Assembly (NCBI RefSeq): GCF_016595525.1
Contig: NZ_JAENII010000009.1
Coordinates: 124,001-188,000, forward strand
Source: Haloferula rosea
Lineage (GTDB): Bacteria; Verrucomicrobiota; Verrucomicrobiia; Verrucomicrobiales; Akkermansiaceae
Length of the DNA: 64,000 bases
Direction of reading: 5' to 3'
Part shown: positions 45,763 to 54,494 of the stretch, in pieces
Position numbering within the stretch: position 1 is the stretch's first letter
Layout of the letters: the number at the start of each line of letters is the position of its first letter
Position numbers and translations under genes: made by a program
Notes under the pieces: model-generated
Seen by the model: the letters and a program-made list of their open reading frames with translations, nothing else
The model's database searches: none
What the model was told of the DNA's origin: nothing

Positions 45763-47646
45763 ATGAAACTCACCCCGGAACGCATCAAGCGGTACGCCAA
45801 GGACATCGGCATCAGCGTCGAGGAACTTCAGTCATTCGTCGGCCTGGGCCGCCAGAAAGTCTACCAGGCCGGGGACTACCTTTTCCACGAATCGGCGCCG
45901 CGAAGGTGGTTCGGGATCGTCATGGAGGGAAAGGTCGACTTGCTCAGCGGACTATCGGGACGGCATGTCTCGGTCGGCTGTCTCGGCGAGGGTGCGATCA
46001 TCAATGAAAGCATCCTGATGGATGAACTGGCCCACAGCGTCTCCGGCGTGGCGGTGGGGGAGGTGAAAATCTGGACGATCGGTCGCGACGTGGTCATGGA
46101 CTTCCGCGAGGCCCACCCCGAAGTTTATTACCGGATGGTCAGCCGGGCGGCGCGGCGGATCGGCGCGCGCCTGCGTGAGACGACGTCGCGCTTCGCCAAC
46201 TCGGAGCAGATGCGGGTCGAGGTCACGGGCTTCCGTCGTGAGCACGATTCGCTGGGTGATCGGGAGATCTCCAACAGTCACTATTTCGGAATCCAGACCT
46301 CACGGGCGGTGGACAACTTCCCCTTCTCCGGGATCCGGCTGTCTCACTACCAGCATTTCGTCAATGCGCTCGCGCTGGTGAAGAAAGCGGCGGCGGTCGC
46401 CAATGCGGAACTGGGTGCGCTGGATCCGGAAATTTCGAAGGCCATCGTCCAAGCGTGCGACCGGATCATTGCGGGCGAATTCCACCAGCACTTCGTCGTC
46501 GACGTGGTGCAGGGAGGCGCGGGCACCTCGACGAACATGAATGCCAACGAGGTGATCGCGAATGTCGCCCTCGAGATCCTTGGTCATCGGAAGGGCGAGT
46601 ATGAGTTCGTCCACCCGAACGACCATGTGAACTGCTCGCAGTCGACCAACGATGCCTATCCCACGGCGGTGAAGTTGGCGGTGGTGGCGTCATTGAAGGA
46701 AACCCTGTCGGCCCTGAAGGTGTTGAGGAAGTCCTTCGAGGCGAAGGCGGTGGAATTCGATGATGTGATCAAGATGGGGCGGACGGAGAACCAGGATGCC
46801 GTGCCGATGACGCTGGGTCAGGAATTCTCCGCGTATGCCGTGATGGTTGGCGATGGCATCCGGCGCCTCGAACGCGCCAGCGGTGACCTCTGCGTGATCA
46901 ACATGGGCGCGACTGCCATCGGCACCGGCCTGAATAGCCCTCCCGGCTACGCCGAACTCTGCACCAAGCGCTTGTCCGAGTTCAGTGGGGTGGAGCTCGA
47001 ACTGGCGGGCAACTTGGTCGAGGCGACTCAGGATGCCGCCGACTTCGCCGTCATGAGCGGGGCGCTCAAGACCGCGGCGCTGCAAATTTCCAAGATCTGT
47101 AACGACCTCCGCTGGGCGTCGTCGGGCCCCCGCTGCGGGCTGAATGAAATCAACCTCCCACCGCTTCAGCCGGGGTCATCCATCATGCCGGGGAAGGTTA
47201 ATCCGGTGATGCCGGAGGTGGTCAACCAGATCTGTTACCAGATCATCGGATCCGACCTCACGGTGTCGATGGCGGCGGAGGCCAGCGAGTTCGAGCTGAA
47301 CATGGCCGAGCCCATCATCGCCTACAACCTGCTCAGCACGCTGATGCTGCTGAAGAATGCCGCCATCGCGCTGTCGACGCGCTGCATCGACGGCATCACC
47401 GCCAACCGCGAGCGTTGCGCCGACTACGTGAAGAACTCCATCGGGATCGTCACCGCGCTGAATCCGGTGCTCGGATACGAGCGGTCGGCATCGATTGCCA
47501 AGGAAGCCCTGAAGACCGGTCGCAGCGTCTATGACCTGGCGATGGAGAAGGGCTGGATGACGAAAGAGCAACTCGATGATCTCCTGCAGCCGCAAAAGAT
47601 GGCCAATCCCTTGATGCCCGATGGAGTGACGGAGCCCGACGAGTGA
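45763..47646 (+). CDS. aspA: Aspartate ammonia-lyase with N-terminal cyclic-nucleotide-binding-like domain
   Basis: The product is 627 residues from ATG 45763, about 155 longer than ordinary aspartases. Residues about 28-128 read as a Crp-type beta-barrel (YQAGDYLFHESA, GIVMEGKVDLLSG, GEGAIINESILM). From about 155 the fumarase/aspartase superfamily follows: SSxxNDAYPT-like CSQSTNDAYPTAVK, NMGATAIGTGLNSPPGY, and the signature GSSIMPGKVNPVMPE with catalytic Ser472/473. It deaminates aspartate to fumarate and ammonia in the cytosol. The extra domain suggests allosteric control by a nucleotide, but the fully conserved cAMP phosphate-binding signature was not evident, so ligand binding is inference. 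It is divergent from the PocR/AraC regulator. Confidence 0.88.
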   Translation: MKLTPERIKRYAKDIGISVEELQSFVGLGRQKVYQAGDYLFHESAPRRWFGIVMEGKVDLLSGLSGRHVSVGCLGEGAIINESILMDELAHSVSGVAVGEVKIWTIGRDVVMDFREAHPEVYYRMVSRAARRIGARLRETTSRFANSEQMRVEVTGFRREHDSLGDREISNSHYFGIQTSRAVDNFPFSGIRLSHYQHFVNALALVKKAAAVANAELGALDPEISKAIVQACDRIIAGEFHQHFVVDVVQGGAGTSTNMNANEVIANVALEILGHRKGEYEFVHPNDHVNCSQSTNDAYPTAVKLAVVASLKETLSALKVLRKSFEAKAVEFDDVIKMGRTENQDAVPMTLGQEFSAYAVMVGDGIRRLERASGDLCVINMGATAIGTGLNSPPGYAELCTKRLSEFSGVELELAGNLVEATQDAADFAVMSGALKTAALQISKICNDLRWASSGPRCGLNEINLPPLQPGSSIMPGKVNPVMPEVVNQICYQIIGSDLTVSMAAEASEFELNMAEPIIAYNLLSTLMLLKNAAIALSTRCIDGITANRERCADYVKNSIGIVTALNPVLGYERSASIAKEALKTGRSVYDLAMEKGWMTKEQLDDLLQPQKMANPLMPDGVTEPDE

Positions 47647-47789
47647 ATGCGGGCGGAAACGGGGCGGTCGTGGTTTGCCGTGGCTGGCAGCCCCGAGCTG
47701 CGGTTGAGCTTCAATGAGTCGTGGGAATTCCGGGTGTCAGGTCGGATTCGGCTTTTCCGTCCGGGCCGGCACAGTGCATGGTGCGGGGC

Positions 47790-48593
47790 ATGCGTTTGGC
47801 GGTGCTTGGAAGCGGCAGTGGGGGGAATGCGGCGGTCATTGATGCCGGCGGCACCCGCTTGCTCGTCGATGCCGGGTTGTCCGCCAAGCAGATCCGCCTC
47901 CGCCTCGAAGCCATGGGGATTGCGCCCGACTCGCTCGATGGCATCCTGCTCACCCACGAACACGGCGATCACATCAGTGGTCTCCGCGTGTTCCTCAAGA
48001 ACTTCGACCTGCCGGTGTATGCGACACCCGCGACCCGTCAGGTGGTGGCGGAGAACCTCGGGGCTGTGAACTGGCGGATCTTTGAGAGCGGTCGACGTTT
48101 CGAGATCGGGGAGGTGGAGATCGAATCTTTTCTCGTGCCGCACGATGCGGTCGAACCGGTCGGCTTCGTATTTCGCCGTGCCGAGCAGGTGCTGGGGATC
48201 GTCAGTGACAGCGGTCACGTCACGCCTGCCATCCTCGAGCGTTTGCGCGAGACCCAGGTGCTCTTCGTGGAAGCCAACTACGATGATGCCCTGCTCGAAG
48301 CCGACCAGCGGCGCCCCTGGTCGACGAAGCAGCGAATCGCTTCACGACACGGCCACCTATCGAACGCCCAGACCGCGGCCCTGGTGGCGGAGCTTGCCGC
48401 AGGCAGCTTGGAACGCGTGGTGCTGGGTCATCTCAGCCGCGATTGCAACACCCCCGACGTGGCGATTGATGCGGTGAGCTGCCCCGGTGTTCATGTCGCC
48501 TGTGCCATCCAGGATGAACCCAGTGGCTGGCACGAGACCCCGGCGCCTCCCTGCGACATCGCCTTTGCCAGCGACGAGTTGTTCGGAGGGTGA
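47790..48593 (+). CDS. MBL-fold metallo-hydrolase, WalJ/YycJ-like
   Basis: The product is 267 residues from ATG 47790 (MRLAVLGSGSGGNAAVID), preferred over the ATG at 47721 because the family begins this way. The zinc motif is LTHEHGDHISGL, with further ligands in SDSGHVTP and VVLGHLSRDCNTP. YycJ/WalJ proteins are proposed nucleases linked to DNA replication and cell-wall signalling in Firmicutes. In this phylum the role is not known to me. It converges on the orphan gene at 48739. Confidence 0.85.
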   Translation: MRLAVLGSGSGGNAAVIDAGGTRLLVDAGLSAKQIRLRLEAMGIAPDSLDGILLTHEHGDHISGLRVFLKNFDLPVYATPATRQVVAENLGAVNWRIFESGRRFEIGEVEIESFLVPHDAVEPVGFVFRRAEQVLGIVSDSGHVTPAILERLRETQVLFVEANYDDALLEADQRRPWSTKQRIASRHGHLSNAQTAALVAELAAGSLERVVLGHLSRDCNTPDVAIDAVSCPGVHVACAIQDEPSGWHETPAPPCDIAFASDELFGG

Positions 48594-48738
48594 AGGTCGA
48601 CTGTTAGGGGTCGCCCCATCATCGGGGGAGATGTGTGTTCCGGTCATGGATGCGGGGGATCACCTCATCAATGCCCGCCGGAGATTTCCAGCTACGGAGC
48701 AACCTTCGCACTTCGGTTCGTCGGGGTGGTGGCTCCCG

Positions 48739-49584
48739 CTATCGGGGAGGTTCCTTCGAGTCGGGTTGGCGGGTTTCGCTGCCATCCGGCTTCGGGACCG
48801 GAGGGCGGGCGGATTGGCCGGCTCCATCCCGTTCTTCATGGGTGGTAGATACGAAACGCGTTCCATCGAATCGATACTCCTGCCAAACATAAGTCTCGCG
48901 GAAATCCATGAAGTTCTCACGGCCCGTGACTTGAATCACGGAACCCTCTGGGGGAATCGTGTAGCCAAGGGAAATCCGCTTCTTCTGCGTTGGATATTTT
49001 AAATGGGCTTTGTAGTGATTCCGGTATCGATCGATCACGGCGTCCGCCTTGATCTGTGGCAAAATCTCATCGCCCTCACGAATCCAGCTGCCCTCACGAA
49101 ATCGCCACAGTTGCGGATATCCGACGCTGATGTAATCCAGTCGTGCCTGCTTCCGCTCGGTGCTGCGAAAAATGGTTCTGGCGCCCCGGCTCCCGATCAT
49201 GATCAAAGGTTCCTTCCCGCCATGAAAAACCCGGATCGTCACGAAGAACGCGCCGGCGTCGACCTGCGGTATGGTGAAATGGGCGTGTAGAAATTGGTCC
49301 GTAAGAGATTCCCTTTGGATGAAGGTGATCCGGCGCTCCACCGAATCCTCGATCCTGCCAAAATAGTGGCTGGCCAAAAGAAGATAGAAATCGAGAGCCG
49401 TACGCGGTGGATCGGAACGAGTTTCAAGAATCGCCCGCTCGCTTTCGTCCAACGTGACCGGTAGCCACACCCAATCCGAAACCTCTGAATCCTGATTGGT
49501 AAACCGCAATTGCCGCGAGGCATCTCCAGCAAGCAAGATGCAGGAGGCCAGCAAGAAGAACAGGGAGGAGAGAAAGGCAATCAT
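48739..49584 (-). CDS. Secreted hypothetical protein in a lower-GC region
   Basis: The product is 281 residues from ATG 49584, followed by a signal peptide (MIAFLSSLFFLLASCILLAG; the LASC could also be a lipobox). The mature protein is mixed alpha/beta (LDFYLLLASHYFGRIED, FFVTIRVFHGGKEPLI, SVIQVTGRENFMDF) and ends in a charged, Pro-rich tail. No family was recognised. The DNA is noticeably more A+T-rich than its neighbours, and the gene sits beside repeats, which hints at recent acquisition. Confidence 0.65.
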   Translation of the reverse strand: MIAFLSSLFFLLASCILLAGDASRQLRFTNQDSEVSDWVWLPVTLDESERAILETRSDPPRTALDFYLLLASHYFGRIEDSVERRITFIQRESLTDQFLHAHFTIPQVDAGAFFVTIRVFHGGKEPLIMIGSRGARTIFRSTERKQARLDYISVGYPQLWRFREGSWIREGDEILPQIKADAVIDRYRNHYKAHLKYPTQKKRISLGYTIPPEGSVIQVTGRENFMDFRETYVWQEYRFDGTRFVSTTHEERDGAGQSARPPVPKPDGSETRQPDSKEPPR

Positions 49585-50133
49585 CGGGGCGAAAGAATGA
49601 GAACAAGCGACCCGACCCACATGGAGGTTCGCCGATTCTCCTTGTCGCATTGAATCACCAAAAGCCGATCACAACAAGACTGCTGATCGTGGTGTCATCA
49701 CCTTTCATTGAAGTCTAGGACGCGCTACTCGTCTCCAAACCGGATCGCAACCACCCCACTGTCCCAAGTGGAAAGGTAAACCCAGCCCTGCCGAATCGAG
49801 TCGCCCAAGTTTCATCAATCGGGGTGAAAAGCACGTAGAAGGAGAATGCGAGTGCTCAAATCACAAGCGCTAGCGAAAACTGGACGACTCTCGTTGTGAG
49901 GTATCGAAGCCAAGGTCTCTCCATTTCGTAGCGAACAGTATTGGTTCGTAGATGATCCGGACCGAATTTCTGGATCGTCCTTGTTAGGAGATCGAGGGTG
50001 GACTTGTTGATTTGGCAGGGGATTTCAAGCCGTCGAACTGGTTTAACAGGTCGTTGGAGCGGCGGCACCGAGTGGGGGTGGTCGGGGAGTGAGATGCTGG
50101 CTTTTGTCGATGACTTGAGCGGGGGATGAAGAG

Positions 50134-50252
50134 GGATGAAGGATGAAGGATGAAGGATGAAGGATGAGGGATGAGGGATGAGGGATGAGGGATGAGGGAT
50201 GAGGGATGAGGGATGAGGGATGAGGGATGAGGGATGAGGGATGAGGGATGAG
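50134..50252 (+). repeat. Tandem array of 17 copies of a 7-bp unit
   Basis: Four copies of GGATGAA are followed by thirteen copies of GGATGAG with no interruption (119 bases). The strand is strongly purine-rich. Slippage should make copy number variable between strains. Confidence 0.95.
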
Positions 50253-50319
50253 GGCAGTTGCGTGGTCCAGCGCAAGGGTGGTGCGAGGGCGGGTGAACTG
50301 CAGCGGCTTGGAAAGCCGC

Positions 50320-50375
50320 GCTCCCTAATCGCAGGCATCGCTTGGCCCCTGAACCCTCAGTCCCTGAACCCTTGG
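50320..50375 (+). repeat. Direct repeat copy A (56 bp)
   Basis: Matches copy B at 50548-50603 at about 51 of 56 positions by direct comparison, with no gaps. The shared core is CATCGCTTGGCCCCTGA. Confidence 0.9.
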
Positions 50376-50459
50376 TCGGAGTGGGCTTTGAGGTTTGAAG
50401 AGTTGAGGGAACCGCGAAAGGGGCGCGAAATGGGAGCTCAGCATGCTCTGCGGTTCTTG

Positions 50460-50490
50460 AGTGGAAAGTAGAAAGTAAAAACTGGAAAGT
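50460..50490 (+). repeat. Inverted repeat, left arm (31 bp)
   Basis: Matches the reverse complement of 50687-50717 at 29 of 31 positions. The arm is very A/G-rich and lacks flanking target duplications that I can see. Confidence 0.9.
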
Positions 50491-50547
50491 GGGGGGAGCT
50501 CCGCTCTCTTTTGGGGATGCGCGACGGCGTCACGCGGTCCGGGTTTG

Positions 50548-50603
50548 GCTCCCTATTCGCTGGCATCGCTTGGCCCCTGATCCCTCAGTCCCTGATCTCT
50601 TGG
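50548..50603 (+). repeat. Direct repeat copy B (56 bp)
   Basis: Second copy of the repeat at 50320-50375; it lies between the two arms of the inverted repeat. Confidence 0.9.
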
Positions 50604-50686
50604 CAAGGAAGGGGAGGCTCCGCGGTAGGGGGTGATGATGGTCGGCGATGTCCGCGCTTGGCGAGGTTCCTGCCCATTGATCTCTC

Positions 50687-50717
50687 ACTTTCCACTTTTT
50701 ACTTTCTACTTTTCACT
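50687..50717 (-). repeat. Inverted repeat, right arm (31 bp)
   Basis: Partner of 50460-50490; 196 bases separate the arms, so the unit spans 258 bases, a size seen in small non-autonomous elements. Confidence 0.9.
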
Positions 50718-50876
50718 ACCCGACTTGGACCTTCGGCTTCGGACTTGGACCGGGATGGTGATGCGATGGGTCCGTGGTCGGGTCGGTGAATTCGATGGTT
50801 GGCAAGGGGTGCTGGGATCTCGGCAGGATGTGCGGAGGTTGGGAGGTTGGTGGTCGGGTATGGGTTGGGTGAATCG

Positions 50877-52220
50877 ATGAGAACCCTATGCCTGATCCTG
50901 GTCATGGCGCTGTCCTTGCACGGTGCCGAAACTGCGGCGGAACGTGATGCACGCATGGAATGGTGGCGCGATGCGCGTTTCGGAATGTTCGTACATTGGG
51001 GTTTGTATTCGGGGCTGGCTGGAACGTGGAAGGGGAAGATGGTCAACGATCACGGGGGGATGGAGTGGATCCAGCAGCGTGTGGGGGCGGACCCTTACAC
51101 GTATGCGGCGGAAGCGATTCCGAAGTTCGTGCCGAAGGAAGGTTTCGCCGAGGAATGGGCACGGATGGCGAAACGGGCGGGATGCCGCTATGTGGTGTTC
51201 ACGACCAAGCATCATGACGGCTTCGCCCTGCATGACTCGGGGGTGACGAACTACGATGCGGGTGACGTGGTCGGGCGTGATCTGGTGAGGGAGATTGTCG
51301 ATGCGCTGCGGGCCGAGGGGCTGAAGGTGGGTTTCTACCACTCGCTGATTGATTGGCACCACCCGCAGTATGACTTCAAGTTCATGAAGGCGCTGCCCTA
51401 CACGAAGGGGAGTGCGAATGTGGCGGTGACGAAGCGTGACCATGGGAAGTATGTGGATTTCCTGCATGCCCAGGTGAAGGAGTTGATGACGGGCTACGGT
51501 CCGATCGATGTGCTGTGGTGGGACTATTCGAAGAAGGGTGCGGAAGGGGAGGCGTGGCGTGCCACGGAGTTGATGAAGATGGTTCGGGCGGAGAATCCGG
51601 CGGTGATCATGAACAATCGGTTGTATGGCATTCCGAAAATCGAGAAGCACGATGCGGTCGGTCGTTTGCTGAGTTTCAATCCGTCCCATGGGGACTTCAC
51701 GACGCCGGAGCAGACGGTGCCGTCCCGTGGGGTGGCGGGCGTGGATTGGGAGCAGTGCATGACGATGAACACGACGTGGGGGTTCTCGGAGCACGACAAG
51801 GCGTGGAAGTCGGACGAACAACTGATCCGGCATCTCGTGGACATTTCATCCAAGGGGGGGAACTTCCTTCTCAACATCGGGCCGACGGGGGACGGGTCGA
51901 TCCCGCCTGAGTCGGTGAAGGGACTTTCGGCCATGGGGGATTGGCTGAAGGTCAACGGGGAGTCGATCTACGGCACCACGGCGAATCCGCTGGAGGAGGT
52001 GTCATTCGAGGGTCGCTGCACGGCGAAGGGCGATGCGCTCTATCTCCATGTGTATGCGCGGCCGGAGGGTGGCACGATCTCGCTGGATCACTCGGGTCGG
52101 CAGGCCACGCTTCTTGATGGCAAGTTGGCACTGAAGGTTTCCCGCGAGGGCGACAAGTTGGTCATCCAGCTGCCGGAGGAACTGCCGGATCCGGTCGTGA
52201 CAGTGATCCGTGTGGACTAG
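50877..52220 (+). CDS. Glycoside hydrolase family 29 alpha-L-fucosidase
   Basis: The product is 447 residues from ATG 50877, followed by a signal peptide (MRTLCLILVMALSLHGAE). The N-terminal TIM barrel has RDARFGMFVHWGLYS, YVVFTTKHHDGFALHDSG, and VLWWDYS with the likely nucleophile Asp216. NFLLNIGPTGDG closes the barrel, and a beta-sandwich with LDHSGRQATLLDGK ends it. It removes terminal alpha-linked fucose in the periplasm. Together with the GH95-like gene at 25060 it points to fucose-containing glycans. It stands alone in its transcription unit, just downstream of the repeat region. Confidence 0.92.
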   Translation: MRTLCLILVMALSLHGAETAAERDARMEWWRDARFGMFVHWGLYSGLAGTWKGKMVNDHGGMEWIQQRVGADPYTYAAEAIPKFVPKEGFAEEWARMAKRAGCRYVVFTTKHHDGFALHDSGVTNYDAGDVVGRDLVREIVDALRAEGLKVGFYHSLIDWHHPQYDFKFMKALPYTKGSANVAVTKRDHGKYVDFLHAQVKELMTGYGPIDVLWWDYSKKGAEGEAWRATELMKMVRAENPAVIMNNRLYGIPKIEKHDAVGRLLSFNPSHGDFTTPEQTVPSRGVAGVDWEQCMTMNTTWGFSEHDKAWKSDEQLIRHLVDISSKGGNFLLNIGPTGDGSIPPESVKGLSAMGDWLKVNGESIYGTTANPLEEVSFEGRCTAKGDALYLHVYARPEGGTISLDHSGRQATLLDGKLALKVSREGDKLVIQLPEELPDPVVTVIRVD

Positions 52221-52384
52221 GAAGCAGGTCGGTCTCGGGGGCTTCGCGGTGGTCGTGGCGGTGGCCCACGCGTGGCCCATGACTGGAGGCGCGTGGCTCC
52301 GCCGACCGTTTTGTGGGGATTTGGGCGCATTCGCTTTGCAAATGGAGACAGAGGTCCTATTTACGGGTCCCTACCCACGAATCG

Positions 52385-53674
52385 ATGCTTGTTTCCTGCC
52401 CCCATTGTTCCACTGGTCTTGACGTCGCTCCCGAGCACGCTGGCCAGACCCTCCAGTGCCCGGCCTGTCAGGGTCGGCTGACGCTTTCCAGTGAAGATCT
52501 GGCGCAGGAGTCTGCGGCGAGCAACCACCCGGAACGGGAGGGCTGGGCGGAGAAGGATCATGCGAACCCGAACTTCATCAAGGGGTTGCTCATCGGGATC
52601 GGCATCACGGTTGCCTTCCTCGCCTTGATGTTTCCCTTCAAGAGCACGCGGGTGGGGGCGATCTTCCTTGAGCGTGGCTGGGTGAACTTCGCCGAGACCT
52701 TCCTGTTTTTCTGGGGGCTGACGATCCTGGGGATGAAGTGGAAGATGAACCAGCGGCAGGAGCGCGCGGCCCTGTTGGATCTATTTCCGCAACGGCTTGG
52801 TCGCCAGATCGACCGGACAACGGTCTCGGGCTTCATCGACAACATCTATCAGGTGCCGTTGTCCCTGCGGGACAGTCTGATCGTGAACCGCATCCGGAAG
52901 GCGCTCGAGTTGTTCGAAGCGCGTCCGAACAACACCGAGGTGGCGACCTTCCTGAGCACGCAGTCCGAGTTGGATGCGAACCGGTCGATGGGTTCCTACT
53001 CCTTGCTGAAGGTGTTCCTGTGGGCAATTCCGATTCTGGGCTTCATCGGCACGGTGATGGGGCTTTCCACGGCGGTGGGCTCGCTGGCGGTGGGGGACAA
53101 CAGCGACCCGGAAGCACTGATGGCTTCGGTGAACAACCTGACGGGCGGGCTTGGGCTGGCCTTCGACACGACCTTGCTGGGGCTGATCCTGAGCATTCTG
53201 ATGAGCTTCCCGATGGCGGCGGTTCAGAAGAAGGAGGACGAGACGCTGACGATCATCGATGCCTTCTGCAACGAGAAGGTCCTGCCGAAGCTCAACGACA
53301 GCAAGCATGCGGGGACGGATGAACTTCTGGAGAAGGCGGAGAGCATTCCGCAGCTCGTGAAATCGCTGGCTCAGGCGCATGAGACGTTCCTGGTGAATCT
53401 CAATGAGAGCACGATCCAGCTGAAGGAGAGCGGACAGGCGCTGCGGAGCGGGCTCGACGAGCATCGCAAGACGGTGGAAACGAGCTTCACGGATGCGGTG
53501 AAGAAGCTGACCGACACGAGCAGTGAGATTTTCATCCGCTCGGATCAGGAATTGAACCGGACTTTCGAGAAGATTGCGACGGGCATCGATGTGATGAACC
53601 AGTCCCTGCGTGATCTTGGAGAGAAGCAGATTCCGAATGACGCGAAGCGCAAGCGCGGGTTGTTCCGTCGTTGA
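52385..53674 (+). CDS. MotA/TolQ/ExbB-like proton channel with N-terminal zinc ribbon and helical tail
   Basis: The product is 429 residues from ATG 52385 (MLVSCPHCSTGL). A zinc ribbon comes first, with Cys5, Cys8, Cys25 and Cys28. Four hydrophobic segments follow. The last two are the conserved channel core, FLWAIPILGFIGTVMGLS and GLGLAFDTTLLGLILSIL, with the channel Thr residues. The C-terminal ~130 residues are a long amphipathic helical tail. TolQ/ExbB proteins form pentameric inner-membrane channels that use proton flow to drive a partner. Ordinary TolQ lacks both the zinc ribbon and so long a tail. The next two genes, 3 and 4 bases away, encode TolR/ExbD-like partners. Confidence 0.87.
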   Translation: MLVSCPHCSTGLDVAPEHAGQTLQCPACQGRLTLSSEDLAQESAASNHPEREGWAEKDHANPNFIKGLLIGIGITVAFLALMFPFKSTRVGAIFLERGWVNFAETFLFFWGLTILGMKWKMNQRQERAALLDLFPQRLGRQIDRTTVSGFIDNIYQVPLSLRDSLIVNRIRKALELFEARPNNTEVATFLSTQSELDANRSMGSYSLLKVFLWAIPILGFIGTVMGLSTAVGSLAVGDNSDPEALMASVNNLTGGLGLAFDTTLLGLILSILMSFPMAAVQKKEDETLTIIDAFCNEKVLPKLNDSKHAGTDELLEKAESIPQLVKSLAQAHETFLVNLNESTIQLKESGQALRSGLDEHRKTVETSFTDAVKKLTDTSSEIFIRSDQELNRTFEKIATGIDVMNQSLRDLGEKQIPNDAKRKRGLFRR

Positions 53675-53677
53675 GTC

Positions 53678-54490
53678 ATGCCACGCCGCCGATCCAGTTC
53701 CGAGGGTGGGGTTTCGCTATTCCCCTTCATGAGCATCCTCGCATGTCTCATCGGCATCCTGACGCTGCTGATCAGCGTGACGATGCAGGTGAAGAACATG
53801 GACCGGAAGGGACAGACGGAGGAGGAGCGGGCGCGGGCGGTGGAGAACCGGGATCTGAAGCGTGAGGCGAAGGAGCTCGAGGAGCAAATCAAGAAGCTGG
53901 AGGAGCAGATCAAGCGGGAGCGGTCGACGGTGGCGGAGCTCGAGAAACTCAAGGACCGTCAGGTCGTGCTGAAGGAAGAGCTAGCTGATCTGCGGAAGGC
54001 GGAGGATGAAACAAAGTCGGATGCGGAGCTGCAGAAGATCGCGGAGAACCTGAGGAAGGAGATCGTGGCCCTGAAAAAGGAACGTCCGCCGCTCAACAAG
54101 CAGCTCGAGGATCTGCGCAAGCAGCTGAAGGAGCGCAAGGAGGCACCCGAGCCACCGAAGTCGGTCCAGGTGCAGCCGGGGGGGGTGGGTTTGAACAAGG
54201 CGCGGAACATCTTCTTCGTGGAAGCGAACTCGACGGGCATCGTGCTGATGGAGGATGGCAAGGAGGGGAAACGGATTTCCAAAGGGGCGATCCCGAGCAA
54301 CGGTGACTACAAGCGATTCCTCGAAAACGTGAAGAAGACGCGGGATTCGATGGTCCTCTTCCTGATCCGGCGAAGCGGCAACGAGTCGTATCTCTGGGCG
54401 GCCTCGGAAGCGGAGAACAAGTTCAATCTGACCACGGGCAAGTTGCCGATCCCGAACGACGGCAAGATCGACCTATCCCTTTTCGACTGA
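53678..54490 (+). CDS. TolR/ExbD-like coiled-coil subunit lacking the membrane Asp
   Basis: The product is 270 residues. A basic N-terminus (MPRRRSSSEGG) precedes a single membrane span beginning VSLFPFMSILACLIGILTL. Aligned with the ExbD motif PFID, this reads PFMS, so the proton-carrying Asp position is Ser19. A long coiled coil follows (about 45-165), then a periplasmic ExbD-like domain (NIFFVEANSTGIVL, SMVLFLIRRSG). It shares its N-terminal pattern (RSS.E.GVSL) with the next gene, so the two are paralogues. It probably lies around the TolQ-like channel with a structural role. Confidence 0.8.
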   Translation: MPRRRSSSEGGVSLFPFMSILACLIGILTLLISVTMQVKNMDRKGQTEEERARAVENRDLKREAKELEEQIKKLEEQIKRERSTVAELEKLKDRQVVLKEELADLRKAEDETKSDAELQKIAENLRKEIVALKKERPPLNKQLEDLRKQLKERKEAPEPPKSVQVQPGGVGLNKARNIFFVEANSTGIVLMEDGKEGKRISKGAIPSNGDYKRFLENVKKTRDSMVLFLIRRSGNESYLWAASEAENKFNLTTGKLPIPNDGKIDLSLFD

Positions 54491-54494
54491 GTTC

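Larger units (their letters stand above)
49585..50876. other. 1.3-kb repeat-rich region without a convincing gene
   Basis: This stretch holds a 7-bp tandem array, a 56-bp direct repeat and a 31-bp inverted repeat (listed separately), and no frame with recognisable protein features. The part up to about 50040 is A+T-richer and may contain gene debris. No transposase was seen. Confidence 0.6.

Noticed and set aside
44549-45766. 405-residue plus-strand frame opposite the AraC-type regulator
   Set aside because: Shadow of the PocR/AraC gene; no domain recognised.
50134-50252. CRISPR array
   Set aside because: Uninterrupted 7-bp units without spacers and no cas genes nearby.
49856-50338. 160-residue minus-strand frame through the 7-bp array
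   Set aside because: Much of it is a translation of the tandem repeat (SSLIPHP units), and the rest shows no family features; treated as non-coding, although its C-terminal 50 residues could be gene debris.
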